From a virus: DNA of 44,278 nucleotides. Numbering within the stretch: position 1 is the first letter of the stretch; every line of letters starts with the position of its first letter. The DNA lies in IMG/VR virus record IMGVR_UViG_3300024999_000179, positions 1-44,278 of that record; one strand, given 5' to 3'. A program made the translations under genes and the position numbers. Positions 31,185-39,837 of the stretch are shown in pieces. The notes beneath the pieces were generated by a model, which worked only from the letters and a program-made list of their open reading frames with translations, was not told where the DNA came from and did no database searches.

Positions 31185-31939
31185 TGCCGACCGCCAGCGC
31201 CATAACCGCCTTTGTCCGCCGGCCGCGGCCGGTGAACAGGGGCCTGATCCTGGAGCAGGCGCCCTGGCCGAAGGGCACCGGCCGGGTCAGCCGGCTGCAG
31301 ATCATCCTGGCGGCCGCAGCCCGGCTGTTCGGTCTCGAGCCTCCGGAGATCGACTGCGGGGTGGACGGCGACGGCCTGCATACCGCCGTCTATGTCTATC
31401 CCTATGATCCCGATCTGGCCTACGGTTTCGGCGTCACTCACGGCACCTTGTCCCGGCCGATCCGCGCCTATGTGACCCAGCGCGAGCTGGTTTCCTTTTC
31501 GCTCACCTCCGAGGAGTCGGTCGAGTATCCGCTGCAGGAGCTGGTCTCGGTCGACTGGCCGGATGAGGTCTGGTCGGAGGAGGGGGCGGTGATCACCGGG
31601 CCGGCCCTCAGCGTCGACGGCGAGACGGTGCGCAGCGCGGCGCCGATCTACGGCACCGCCGAGGTGATCTATAAAACCTTGCGCATCACCCACGGTCTGC
31701 AGATCCCCGCCCGCGATGATGCGGTGGAAAACGTTTACCAGTCGGCGTTCTGGGCCAACTGGGCCGGCGGCGTCAAGCTCCTGCCGATCAAGCCGCCGGA
31801 GGGCGCGGAGGAGGACTACGCATTCCGGATCGAGTGCACCGGCGGCAGTATCCTGCAGTTTCCCCCAGAAGACGATCCGCCGCCGGCGCCGTCGAAGGAC
31901 CGCACCATTACCCTCGACTACTGCGAGGATTTCAAGTAG
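31184..31939 (+). CDS. Tail-tip protein with shared MPTASAIT N-terminus (1)
   Basis: This 251-residue protein opens with MPTASAITAFVRRPRPV, a leader shared by the next two genes. The body is beta-rich (LHTAVYVYPYDPDLAYGFGV, then VYKTLRITHGLQIPA-like strands) and ends in an acidic Pro-rich segment. The three genes are likely one structural set at the tail tip, where the common leader may dock them to the same partner. No named family is recognised. Confidence 0.65.
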   Translation: MPTASAITAFVRRPRPVNRGLILEQAPWPKGTGRVSRLQIILAAAARLFGLEPPEIDCGVDGDGLHTAVYVYPYDPDLAYGFGVTHGTLSRPIRAYVTQRELVSFSLTSEESVEYPLQELVSVDWPDEVWSEEGAVITGPALSVDGETVRSAAPIYGTAEVIYKTLRITHGLQIPARDDAVENVYQSAFWANWAGGVKLLPIKPPEGAEEDYAFRIECTGGSILQFPPEDDPPPAPSKDRTITLDYCEDFK

Positions 31940-31941
31940 CC

Positions 31942-32805
31942 ATGCCGACCGCCAGCGCCATCACCTCCATCGTCAAGCAGCCGCTCTCGGATGCCGCCGT
32001 CGACATCTGGGCCAGGCTGACCCAGGAGCCGATCCCGTCCTCGGCCGACGAGGCCAATATCAAGGACCTGCACCAGATGATCGCCGCCGCCATGGCCGGC
32101 GAGTCGGCCTTCGAGTATGTCTACGACTCCTGCCCCTATGTGGTGATTATCGACGGCGTGGTCCGGATCACCCTGCCGTTTTTTGTCTGGCCTTCCGACC
32201 TCGGCCTGGCCTACGACCTGACCGCCTCGCTCGGCACGATCTCGCCGGGCGTCGCGTATGAGGAATTCCGGTCGTTTGATGCCGTGTTCGACCATACCGA
32301 CAGCTATGATTACGAGGCTATCTTCGTCGGCGAGCTGACCCCGGAGATGCCGTTTTTCCGGGACGACGGCACGGAGATCAAGGTGCAACCGTCGGAGATC
32401 GTCACAACCGGCTCCCTGGTCACCTTGCCGGAGCCGCTCACCACCGTGCTGCGGGCGGAGGGCAAGGCCTACGGTTTCCGGCACGAGCTGGTGATCGAGG
32501 TGGTCAAGGCCGCGCCCGCTGCGGAGCCTGCGGCCGAAGAGGAGGGAGAGGCCGCAGGCCCCGCGCTCTATACGGCGCAGGACCTCGAGGCGGCGATCAC
32601 CGTCGCCTGGCTCGATGAAAACGGCGAGACCCAGAGCGACATCCTCGACATGAAGATCCCCGGCTGCGTCCTCGACCTGCTCGAGACCTGCGAGGACGGC
32701 ACGCCGAAGGGCGACCCGCGGCGGCCGCCGGGCGAGCTGTTCTACCTCTACCATTCGACCTGCAACGGCGAGGTCCTGCTCGGTCGCTGGGAGGATGGCA
32801 AATGA
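31942..32805 (+). CDS. Tail-tip protein with shared MPTASAIT N-terminus (2)
   Basis: This 287-residue protein begins MPTASAITSIVKQPLSD and starts two bases after the previous stop. It shares features with the preceding protein (PSDLGLAYDLTASLGTISPG versus YDPDLAYGFGVTHGTLSRPI), which indicates duplication and divergence. A Glu/Ala-rich linker near residues 190-210 precedes a C-terminal domain with CVLDLLETCEDG. It is probably structural. It overlaps the next gene by four bases. Confidence 0.65.
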   Translation: MPTASAITSIVKQPLSDAAVDIWARLTQEPIPSSADEANIKDLHQMIAAAMAGESAFEYVYDSCPYVVIIDGVVRITLPFFVWPSDLGLAYDLTASLGTISPGVAYEEFRSFDAVFDHTDSYDYEAIFVGELTPEMPFFRDDGTEIKVQPSEIVTTGSLVTLPEPLTTVLRAEGKAYGFRHELVIEVVKAAPAAEPAAEEEGEAAGPALYTAQDLEAAITVAWLDENGETQSDILDMKIPGCVLDLLETCEDGTPKGDPRRPPGELFYLYHSTCNGEVLLGRWEDGK

Positions 32806-34766
32806 CCACCGCCTCTGTCATCGGCTCGTTCGTCAAACCCGGCTCGATTGTGGGCGCGGGCTATTGGCTGCATATCGAGCAGGTCCTGCCGGAGGACGAC
32901 ACAGCCAGCCTCGGCGAGGTGGCCGAGCTGGTCGATGAGATCTGGGGCACCGATCCCTGCAACCAGACCGAAGAGCCGGCCGCCGAGCAGACGACCGAGA
33001 CCGGGGAGGCAAAGCCGCCGGTCAGCGAAGAAAAATTCGCCGAGATCGTCAGGACCCAGTTCCGCGCCGGCCTCTGCGGCATGAACATCAACGGCGACTA
33101 CGCCACCCAGATCAAGGTCGCCGTATCCCACCCGGGCGAGCGCTACACCCTGCGGCTGACCAATGGCCGGATCGGCAAGACGGTAACGGTCGAGGAGCCG
33201 CTCGAGCTGACCATCGTGGTCAAGGACGCCGCCAGCGTCGATCTCGATTTCCCGGTGGTCTCGGGCGGCACCTTCACCTGGCGGGGCTCGGTCTACGGCA
33301 AGTCCGGCAACATGACCGGGCCGCCGATCAGCCTGTCCGGCCGCGCCCTCTCCTGGGGCCAGCCGCTGACCGGCTCGATTGCCGTCTCCGGCCGGACCCG
33401 CTACGACCTGGTCGATGTCACCGTCCTCGGCGACGAGGAAGGCGAGCCGGGCGAGTGCCGGGCGATCTGCTTTTTCCATGGCCTGATCGACGAGATCGAC
33501 CTGCAGCCGCCGGATGTCGACAACGACGACGGCTGGGAGATCTACCGGCAGCCGTTCTGCGGCCACGGCATCCTGGTGGGGGGCGACCCGAATGACGACG
33601 AGGTGACCTGCTACGAGGACATCTCCTATGTCTACCGCTGCCAGTGCTCGGGCGAGGAGGCCTACCAGCATACCGAGTACCAGGTCGTGGTGCCCTGCCC
33701 ACCGGGGATCAGGTGCCAGTTCGGCCTGGACAAATGCTGGTCATTCATGGGCCACCGCACCGTTCTCGGCGGCTATGTCGACTGCGGCGAGACCTCCGGC
33801 GGCCTCGATGACCCGGACTTCCGCGGCAAGGTCTGCTGCGACCAGGCCGCCAGCCTGCCGAAATGCCAGACGACCTATGCGAAAAACCCCGGCGGCGTGC
33901 CGCTCGATCCGGAAATAGAGAAGGAATACCGGCGCATTTACAAGGACAAGCTCCGGATCGTCGCCGTCTCCCCTGACGACGGCGACTGCGGGGTGACGAA
34001 GACCGTCGTCGCCGTCAGGCCGAAGAACTGCTGCGCCGAGGCTGAGCCGATCGCATGGGATTTCGAGAATTCCATCGAGGTGCTGGCTGATTCTTCGTCG
34101 GGCATGGTCTATGTCACCGGCGGGGTGCCCCCGTATTACTGGTCGGTACGGGGCCAGGGCTTTACGTTTGACGACTACAACATGCGCGATGCCGTCACTG
34201 ATGTCCCTCGCATCAGGGTCTTCGCCAACGAGTATGCCTGCGGCTATGCCGCGATCGAGGTGACCGATGGCTGCAGTGTTGTAGTCGGAGGGGTGAGGTC
34301 GACGGTCGGAGTGTGGGCGTTGTTGATTTCTAGCGGCAGTGGAGGCCCCCCTCAGTGCTATATCACCGGGGCCTGCAGTATGGATCATGTTGGCAGCGGG
34401 GCTACGAGTTTTGAGGCTATTCGCGGTAAATACAAAATTTCCATATCAAAAGCATATGAAACGGTAACGAATGCGCCAGCATTCTCAACATTGACTGCCG
34501 CCCAAGAGGGGTGCTCTCAATTCCGTGCAGAAAAAATTTCCTGGGTGGACACCAATGTCTGCCCCAACAATAACCAGTGCACCGAGTGCATGGACGGTGA
34601 TGGGTACATCCCTTGCGAGCTGCTGGCGACTGTCGATGATCAATATTTCATAAATCACTGTGATCAGAATGTCTTTTCATACATTCAACAGTTGTCCGGC
34701 TGGTATTACACATGGTCGCGGTATGCATATACAGCTGGATATTCCGTGCGTGAATGGAGGTGTTGA
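32802..34766 (+). CDS. Large cysteine-rich tail-tip protein
   Basis: This 654-residue protein opens with MTTASVIGSFVKPGSIV, the third copy of the shared leader. It is cysteine-rich throughout (CQCSG, CPPGIRCQFGLDKCW, KVCCDQ, then CPNNNQCTECMDGDGYIPC), suggesting metal clusters or disulfides in a protruding fibre or tip. Middle segments such as VVSGGTFTWRGSVYGKSGN are beta-rich. From about 34.3 kb the coding DNA becomes more AT-rich, so the last 140 residues may be a swapped receptor-facing end. Function is inferred from location. Confidence 0.65.
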   Translation: MTTASVIGSFVKPGSIVGAGYWLHIEQVLPEDDTASLGEVAELVDEIWGTDPCNQTEEPAAEQTTETGEAKPPVSEEKFAEIVRTQFRAGLCGMNINGDYATQIKVAVSHPGERYTLRLTNGRIGKTVTVEEPLELTIVVKDAASVDLDFPVVSGGTFTWRGSVYGKSGNMTGPPISLSGRALSWGQPLTGSIAVSGRTRYDLVDVTVLGDEEGEPGECRAICFFHGLIDEIDLQPPDVDNDDGWEIYRQPFCGHGILVGGDPNDDEVTCYEDISYVYRCQCSGEEAYQHTEYQVVVPCPPGIRCQFGLDKCWSFMGHRTVLGGYVDCGETSGGLDDPDFRGKVCCDQAASLPKCQTTYAKNPGGVPLDPEIEKEYRRIYKDKLRIVAVSPDDGDCGVTKTVVAVRPKNCCAEAEPIAWDFENSIEVLADSSSGMVYVTGGVPPYYWSVRGQGFTFDDYNMRDAVTDVPRIRVFANEYACGYAAIEVTDGCSVVVGGVRSTVGVWALLISSGSGGPPQCYITGACSMDHVGSGATSFEAIRGKYKISISKAYETVTNAPAFSTLTAAQEGCSQFRAEKISWVDTNVCPNNNQCTECMDGDGYIPCELLATVDDQYFINHCDQNVFSYIQQLSGWYYTWSRYAYTAGYSVREWRC

Positions 34767-35161
34767 TGCTTTTTGAATCATATAATCTCGGTACATTACA
34801 GGCGTTGGCTGGATTGTTGCTGAAAGCCAAACGCGAGGGAATGTCCATCGACACCATGATATACGAGCTCAACGATCACATTGATAAACGATCTGCCGCA
34901 GCGACGGAGTCAAGGGAAGCATCACCGAGGCAGCCGGGCAAATACCGGCCAGACAACATGGTCCATTGTTCTGTATGCGGTCTCATGGCCTTAATTGTGC
35001 CTCTCAATATCAATCCAGCAACGAAAGTGCCAGGCGGTTACACCCATGCCGTTCAATGTCAGAATCGGCCTGCCACTGACCAGCCATGGCAGGACAAACA
35101 TTGCGGACATACTGAGTATATTGTCAGGGGGGGCGATAATGGCATTGTGGACCCCAGCTGA
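34766..35161 (+). CDS. Zinc-ribbon protein in the tail region
   Basis: This 131-residue protein has GGAGG before its ATG and overlaps both neighbours. A helical N-terminal part (FESYNLGTLQALAGLLLKAK) leads to a ribbon with HCSVCG near residue 74, VQCQN near 100 and KHCGHTEY near 115. It is AT-rich like the flanking receptor-type sequence, so it probably travelled with it. It may assist assembly of the next protein. The role is unknown. Confidence 0.6.
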   Translation: MLFESYNLGTLQALAGLLLKAKREGMSIDTMIYELNDHIDKRSAAATESREASPRQPGKYRPDNMVHCSVCGLMALIVPLNINPATKVPGGYTHAVQCQNRPATDQPWQDKHCGHTEYIVRGGDNGIVDPS

Positions 35162-37334
35162 ACTGACCACATTGCTGTGGCTCGACGCGGACGATGCGGC
35201 GACCATTACAATCGATACCGGGGTCGGTCAATGGGCAGACAAATCCGGCAATAACCGCCATGCGGTACAGACTACGGATGCCAATCAACCAGTTATTACC
35301 GCAGGAGGATTGAACGGCAAAAATATAGTTACGTTCGACGGGTCAAGCGATTTTCTAGAAATTGCAGGCAGTATCGGCACCAATGTCTCGATTTTTTATG
35401 TGCAGATAACTGCCGATACTCCGTACATCGTTTTAAACGAGAATTCATTAACTACGGATTTTGGCGCGTGTGCACAAAGCGGCTCAGCGGCCGCAGTAAG
35501 CACAAATTTTGGTACGCCGACATATTATAAAAACGGGGCCAGTCAAACGTGGGCAAATCGTGGCCAGGTTTATACCGCTCTCCATAATGCCCCGCATATT
35601 GTCGGCGCAGTCAACGCCAATTTAACATCATGGACATCCGCGAGGATCTCTGGATATACAGCATCCTCAACGTTTTTGCTGGCCGGCTCGATTGCCGAGA
35701 TGATTATCATCTCAGGATCGATTTCGACGGATGATCGGCAATTAATTGAAGGTTATTTGGCCTGGAAGTGGGGGCTGGAAGGCAGTCTGGCGGCTGATCA
35801 TCCCTATAAAGATGCGGCGCCGACGATCGCAGCGCAACTGGTAACTCTCTCCCTCAATCAACCGATATCGCTGGCTCAGCTGGTCACCCTCTCCCTCGAC
35901 CAGCCCATCGCCCTGCGCAAACTCCTGACCCTCTCCCTCGATCAGTCCAGCGGCATGGAGCTGTCCATGTCGCTGATCCAGCGCTGCCGGGCGATGCCGC
36001 AGGTGACCATGTCGCTCAACCAGTGGGTGCGCAGCCTCCGCCAGATAACCCTGCGCCTCGACCAGCATGTCGGCGTCTGCCCGCTGGTACGGCTGTCGCT
36101 CGACCAGCACGTCAAAATGCCGGGCCGGGTGACCCTGTCGCTCGACCAGTCGGTGGTCATCGCCGGGCAGCTGCTGGCCATGTCGCTCGATCAGCCGGTC
36201 AATATGGCCAACAACGGCCGGGTGACCATGAGCCTGGCCCAGCCCTGCGCGATCGCCAGCGGCGAGGCGATCCGCCAGGGGATCTCGCTGTCTGTCACCG
36301 TCGGCGGCAGGCTGGTAGAGCCGGATTATGTTTCGATTAAGGCCGACGACTCGGACGGCTTCCTCTCGGCCACCATCCGTTTCCCCGATCCGGCCCAGTA
36401 TGCCCTTTGCCGGGTCGGCGAGACGGTGGTCATCACCGAGCTGCTCGATGAGCTGCCGGCGGAGATCACCGTCCTGCGGGTCCAGACCCTGGCAAACCCG
36501 GAGGAGCCCGGCGCCGCCGACCATATCCTCACCGCCGTCTCGCCGACCATTGCCCTTGACGAAGAGCCGCTGACCGACGATCTCGGCCCGGGCGTGGCTG
36601 CTGCCCTGATGACCGCTCTGGCTGCCGGCTACGGCATCACCCTGGACTGGCAGGGCGTGGAAGGCTGGCCGTTTCTCGCCGGCGAGCTGATGGCCGAGGA
36701 CGAGACCGCCTATCAGGTCCTGGTCCGGCTGGCGGCGGCGAGCGGGGCTTTTGTCCAGTCGATGCCGGACGGGGAGACCATCCGCCTGCGGCCCGAATAC
36801 GCGGTGAATGTCGGCACCTGGCCGACCGCCGCGACCGATCTCGAGATCAATGATCAGGACCATATCTTCTCGATCGACGAGCAGCCGGACGAGCGCGATG
36901 GCTTCAACGCCTTCATGGTCGGCGGCCAATCGTCGGCGGCCGGTAACCATCACCTCGATGACAAACCCCTGACCGCCACCACCAAGGACGTCAAATTTTA
37001 TCATTGGCCATGGAACGCGGCCAAGGCGATCGTCCTCGGCCACACCGGCGGCGACTGGGTGTCGATCGATTACCTGGGCGTGCACGAGGAGATAGTCACC
37101 GACGAGAATGTAGTGGTCACCGCCGGCATCGGCCGGCTGCAGCTGCCGTGCTACGGCCTGGTGTCGTACCAGTATAAGGAGGACGGTCTCGGCGCCGTGA
37201 CGTTCGAGGAGGACGGCAGCATCGCCACCGCCGTGCTCGGCGACGCCCTGCTCGATGTGACCTACAAGACCAAATACCGCAGATGGCTGCTGACGGACCC
37301 GCGGGCCGAACATCTGCTGATCTATGTTGATTGA
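35139..37334 (+). CDS. Chimeric tail-tip protein: LamG-like domain, SLDQ repeats, hub domain
   Basis: This 731-residue protein has three parts. Residues 1-230 look like a concanavalin/LamG-type sandwich (LWLDADDAATITIDTGVGQW, WADKSGNNRHAV, TFDGSSDFLEI, EGYLAWKWGLEGSL), a fold used by phages to bind sugars. Residues about 233-372 hold ten copies of a 13-16-residue unit around (L/V)TLSLDQP. From 375 the sequence resembles a tail hub (SVTVGGRLVEPDYVSIKADD, then ATIRFPDPAQYALCRVGE). The first part is AT-rich, the hub GC-rich, implying a domain swap. It is the best receptor-binding candidate. Confidence 0.7.
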   Translation: MALWTPAELTTLLWLDADDAATITIDTGVGQWADKSGNNRHAVQTTDANQPVITAGGLNGKNIVTFDGSSDFLEIAGSIGTNVSIFYVQITADTPYIVLNENSLTTDFGACAQSGSAAAVSTNFGTPTYYKNGASQTWANRGQVYTALHNAPHIVGAVNANLTSWTSARISGYTASSTFLLAGSIAEMIIISGSISTDDRQLIEGYLAWKWGLEGSLAADHPYKDAAPTIAAQLVTLSLNQPISLAQLVTLSLDQPIALRKLLTLSLDQSSGMELSMSLIQRCRAMPQVTMSLNQWVRSLRQITLRLDQHVGVCPLVRLSLDQHVKMPGRVTLSLDQSVVIAGQLLAMSLDQPVNMANNGRVTMSLAQPCAIASGEAIRQGISLSVTVGGRLVEPDYVSIKADDSDGFLSATIRFPDPAQYALCRVGETVVITELLDELPAEITVLRVQTLANPEEPGAADHILTAVSPTIALDEEPLTDDLGPGVAAALMTALAAGYGITLDWQGVEGWPFLAGELMAEDETAYQVLVRLAAASGAFVQSMPDGETIRLRPEYAVNVGTWPTAATDLEINDQDHIFSIDEQPDERDGFNAFMVGGQSSAAGNHHLDDKPLTATTKDVKFYHWPWNAAKAIVLGHTGGDWVSIDYLGVHEEIVTDENVVVTAGIGRLQLPCYGLVSYQYKEDGLGAVTFEEDGSIATAVLGDALLDVTYKTKYRRWLLTDPRAEHLLIYVD
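35836..36252 (+). repeat. Ten degenerate repeats coding for the SLDQ motif
   Basis: The DNA word close to ACCCTCTCCCTCGACCAG recurs every 39-48 bases with drift, coding the protein unit x-(L/V)-T-(L/M)-S-L-(D/N)-Q. The copies differ, so this is an old array under selection at protein level. A short alternating unit of this length could build a beta-solenoid stalk. Confidence 0.8.
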
Positions 37335-37343
37335 GATGATTCT

Positions 37344-37859
37344 ATGTCGTTGATAAACAAGGTGGTGATTTTCGGCGATGAGGCCGACTCCGGAGAATCC
37401 GGCATTCAGGTATTCTGGGACGATGTCGCCAACGTCGACGCGGCCGGCAAGCCGATCAGCGCCTACTATTCCGGCGACAGCCGCTATCTGCTGGTTATCG
37501 TCCCGACCGGGCTGCGGCTGCTCTCAGTCAAGCCGACGATGGATAATACGCTCGCGGCGGTCGGCCAGGTGAGCAGGGACCAGGTCGACCGGCTGCTCTT
37601 CGATCTGCCCGATAAGCTGCTCGGCTTGTCGCAGCTGCCGGCCGGCGAGATTTCCCCGACCTGGTACGGCCGGACGGCGGTGCTGACTGTCGAGGGTGAT
37701 CAGGTCAAGGCCAACTCGGCCCCTTGTCTTGCCGACATCGCCTACAGCTACACCGCAATGCAGTACAAGCTGACCGCCCCGACCGGGCTGGCCATCGGCC
37801 CGGATGACGATGACGACTGGCCGATCGGCGTGGTGGTCTACGCGGAGGTGATCCCATGA
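37344..37859 (+). CDS. Tail-tip accessory protein
   Basis: This 171-residue beta-rich protein (LINKVVIFGDEADSGESGIQ, then SAYYSGDSRYLLVIVPTGLR) follows the tip protein by nine bases. An acidic DDDDDWP near the C-terminus precedes a final strand. It may be a short fibre or tip cap. No family is recognised. Confidence 0.6.
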   Translation: MSLINKVVIFGDEADSGESGIQVFWDDVANVDAAGKPISAYYSGDSRYLLVIVPTGLRLLSVKPTMDNTLAAVGQVSRDQVDRLLFDLPDKLLGLSQLPAGEISPTWYGRTAVLTVEGDQVKANSAPCLADIAYSYTAMQYKLTAPTGLAIGPDDDDDWPIGVVVYAEVIP

Positions 37860-38170
37860 TCGAGATCCTGGTCAGCCGCTTCCCCGGCGACAAGCGCGGG
37901 CCGAGGATCTCCGACCCGCTGATCACCTCGGTGCCGGTGGCCCTGGCCAGAGGTGCGGCGGAGATCAACCGGAGATGCTCCAACCGCAAAGACCTGGGGA
38001 TCTCGACTGCGCTGATGCCGTTCGTCATGCCCGGCGGCCTGGTCGGGGTGACGACCTCCAAGGGCAGGCGCGTCGGCAAGCTGCGCAGCATGGAGAAGAC
38101 CTATCAGATCAGCGGCAGCGAGTTCACCGCCGATTGCCGGCTGAACGTGGAGGTAGTCGATGACAAATGA
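37856..38170 (+). CDS. Hypothetical tail-region protein
   Basis: This 104-residue protein starts MIEILVSRFPGDKRGPRISD and contains a basic middle (INRRCSNRKDL) and a Gly-rich loop (FVMPGGLVGVTTSKGRR). It is coupled to the previous gene by ATGA. It is probably structural by position. No family is known. Confidence 0.6.
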   Translation: MIEILVSRFPGDKRGPRISDPLITSVPVALARGAAEINRRCSNRKDLGISTALMPFVMPGGLVGVTTSKGRRVGKLRSMEKTYQISGSEFTADCRLNVEVVDDK

Positions 38171-38396
38171 GATCGTCAAAAAGATTTTCCGGCCCGACTC
38201 GACCGTGCCGGTCGACGGCCTGGTCATCAGCCGCAAGGCCGCCGGCCTCTGGCTGGTCCGCGATCGCCTGGGCAAGGTCATCACGGCCAGAAGCGACGCC
38301 ACCTGGCGGCCCATGGTCGACTGGGTGACCGTGCAGAGCGGCCGTATTGTCGCCAGGGCGCAACGCCGTGGCGAAATCCAAACTTATGAGGTGTGA
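38160..38396 (+). CDS. Hypothetical tail-region protein
   Basis: This 78-residue protein overlaps the previous gene by 11 bases. It is a basic beta-type protein (STVPVDGLVISRKAAGLWLV, then DWVTVQSGRIVARAQRRGE). It closes the tail operon, two bases before the lipoprotein start codon. Function is unknown. Confidence 0.6.
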   Translation: MTNEIVKKIFRPDSTVPVDGLVISRKAAGLWLVRDRLGKVITARSDATWRPMVDWVTVQSGRIVARAQRRGEIQTYEV

Positions 38397-38397
38397 G

Positions 38398-38814
38398 ATG
38401 AGAGAGCTTACAGAGTGCATGCGCCCGACCCGTTACCTTCTTGCTGCCTGGATCTGTTTTGTCCTGGCCATGCTGGTGCTGTCGTTGTTAACCAGCTGCG
38501 CCCAGCAGAGAACCATTACCGAGTTCAATCCAACGGCTCAGAGTTACGGCCGCAACGTGTTTATCATTGCGCCGATCGGCAGCTCGCTGACCACCGATAA
38601 AAATCTCAAAGCAGACAGCAAGATAGACGCCGTCTGGGAGGGTTTTAAGGAGGCCATCAAAGAGGCCATCCCGCTGATCGGCGGCAAGGATAAAGTTGCC
38701 GAGAAGGCCGTGGAGGCCGCCAAGGAGGTAGTCGAGAAAGAAGAGGTGAAAGCAGAGGTCTCGGAGCCAGTGAAGGAAGAGCCGGGCCAGGGCAACGTCA
38801 AGGAGGAGGACTGA
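38398..38814 (+). CDS. Predicted lipoprotein
   Basis: This 138-residue protein has a basic N-terminus, a hydrophobic segment (about residues 13-32) and a lipobox LLTSC. Signal peptidase II would therefore cleave before the Cys and lipid would anchor the protein. The mature part ends in a Lys/Glu-rich helix (residues about 95-138). Just upstream of the holin region it might be an outer-membrane lysis factor, a host-surface modifier or an exclusion lipoprotein. No Rz1 features such as a Pro-rich mature chain are seen. Confidence 0.7.
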   Translation: MRELTECMRPTRYLLAAWICFVLAMLVLSLLTSCAQQRTITEFNPTAQSYGRNVFIIAPIGSSLTTDKNLKADSKIDAVWEGFKEAIKEAIPLIGGKDKVAEKAVEAAKEVVEKEEVKAEVSEPVKEEPGQGNVKEED

Positions 38815-38815
38815 C

Positions 38816-39538
38816 ATGGCGCCCTGGATGCGGCTTGTCTGGATGTTGATCGCCCTCCTTGCGGCCGCGCCGGCGGGGGCGTCCGTCTCGGCGTTTTCCC
38901 TGGATGAATGCCTGCAGGAATGCGCCGCCGCGTTCCCGGCTAAACCGCCGGCCGCCAACGCCGTGTTTCCGCACGAGATCACCTTCGAGCGGGACTCCGA
39001 TCAGGGCCACGGCAACGCCGCGGTGCTGTTCCGGACCCTGCAGGCCGGCTCGGTGACCTACGTCTCGGTGAACGGCGAGGTGGCGCGCCTGGGCATCCCG
39101 TACAAGGGCTGCCCGGTCTTCATCATGGGCAAGCCTGGCGGGCAATATAGCCGCCCGCTCAAGTTTGTGGTCAAGACCTCGGACGGCAAGACCTACGTCG
39201 CGACGAGCGGCACCGCGGCGCCGACAACGCCGACCGCCGGGCTCGACGAGAGCAGTACCTATACCAGCTACGGGGTGCGCAACGGCGGCCGCCAGGCCTG
39301 GAGGATCCCCAAAAAGGGCCCGGCCTTCGGCAGCAGGATCAAGGTGGTCTTTTCCGACGGACATACCGTCATCGTCAACGACACCTCGCACAACTACCGG
39401 GAGAGCGATGGCTTTGTCTTCAAGCCCGGCCTCGGCCCGAACGGCGAGGGAGAGGCCAATACCGGCACCGCCCACGGCGGCGTCTACCTGCATGCCCCAT
39501 ACGGCAACAAGAGCAAACAGGTCACGTTTTATTATTGA
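38816..39538 (+). CDS. Exported protein of unknown function
   Basis: This 240-residue protein begins with a clear Sec signal (LVWMLIALLAAAPAGASVSA), so the mature chain is periplasmic. It has an early Cys pair (CLQECAAAF) and a beta-rich body ending ANTGTAHGGVYLHAPYGNKS. The start lies one base after the lipoprotein stop, so the two are probably produced together. Late expression fits a virion-surface, periplasmic or lysis-assist role. No catalytic motif is visible. Confidence 0.65.
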   Translation: MAPWMRLVWMLIALLAAAPAGASVSAFSLDECLQECAAAFPAKPPAANAVFPHEITFERDSDQGHGNAAVLFRTLQAGSVTYVSVNGEVARLGIPYKGCPVFIMGKPGGQYSRPLKFVVKTSDGKTYVATSGTAAPTTPTAGLDESSTYTSYGVRNGGRQAWRIPKKGPAFGSRIKVVFSDGHTVIVNDTSHNYRESDGFVFKPGLGPNGEGEANTGTAHGGVYLHAPYGNKSKQVTFYY

Positions 39539-39549
39539 CGAGGTGAAGC

Positions 39550-39837
39550 ATGGAAGAGCGACGGACGTATAAAGAGACCTATTTCTGGATGTTCATTCTC
39601 TGCGTGATCGTCACCATGATCTCCGATCACTACGGAATCGAGCTGCAGCAGGTCACCGGCTATGTGGACGGATTGCTGAAAAAGGCCTTCGCCGGCGCGC
39701 ATACCCTGATGATCTGGGTTGTCCCAGTGGCGATCATGGTCAAGAAAGAGATCGCCGCCTGGCGAACATCGATGCACGCCCGCGATGTCGAGGTGGCCAA
39801 GATCGAGAAGCTCGCCACGTTGAGGCAGGGGCGATGA
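39550..39837 (+). CDS. Holin candidate with two membrane segments
   Basis: This 95-residue protein has hydrophobic segments near residues 12-27 and 50-66, a basic C-terminus and polar ends, the usual layout of class II-type holins. GAGGTGAAGC precedes the ATG. Location within the lysis block supports a role in membrane permeabilisation for the endolysin at 41089. The exact family is not recognised. Confidence 0.65.
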   Translation: MEERRTYKETYFWMFILCVIVTMISDHYGIELQQVTGYVDGLLKKAFAGAHTLMIWVVPVAIMVKKEIAAWRTSMHARDVEVAKIEKLATLRQGR

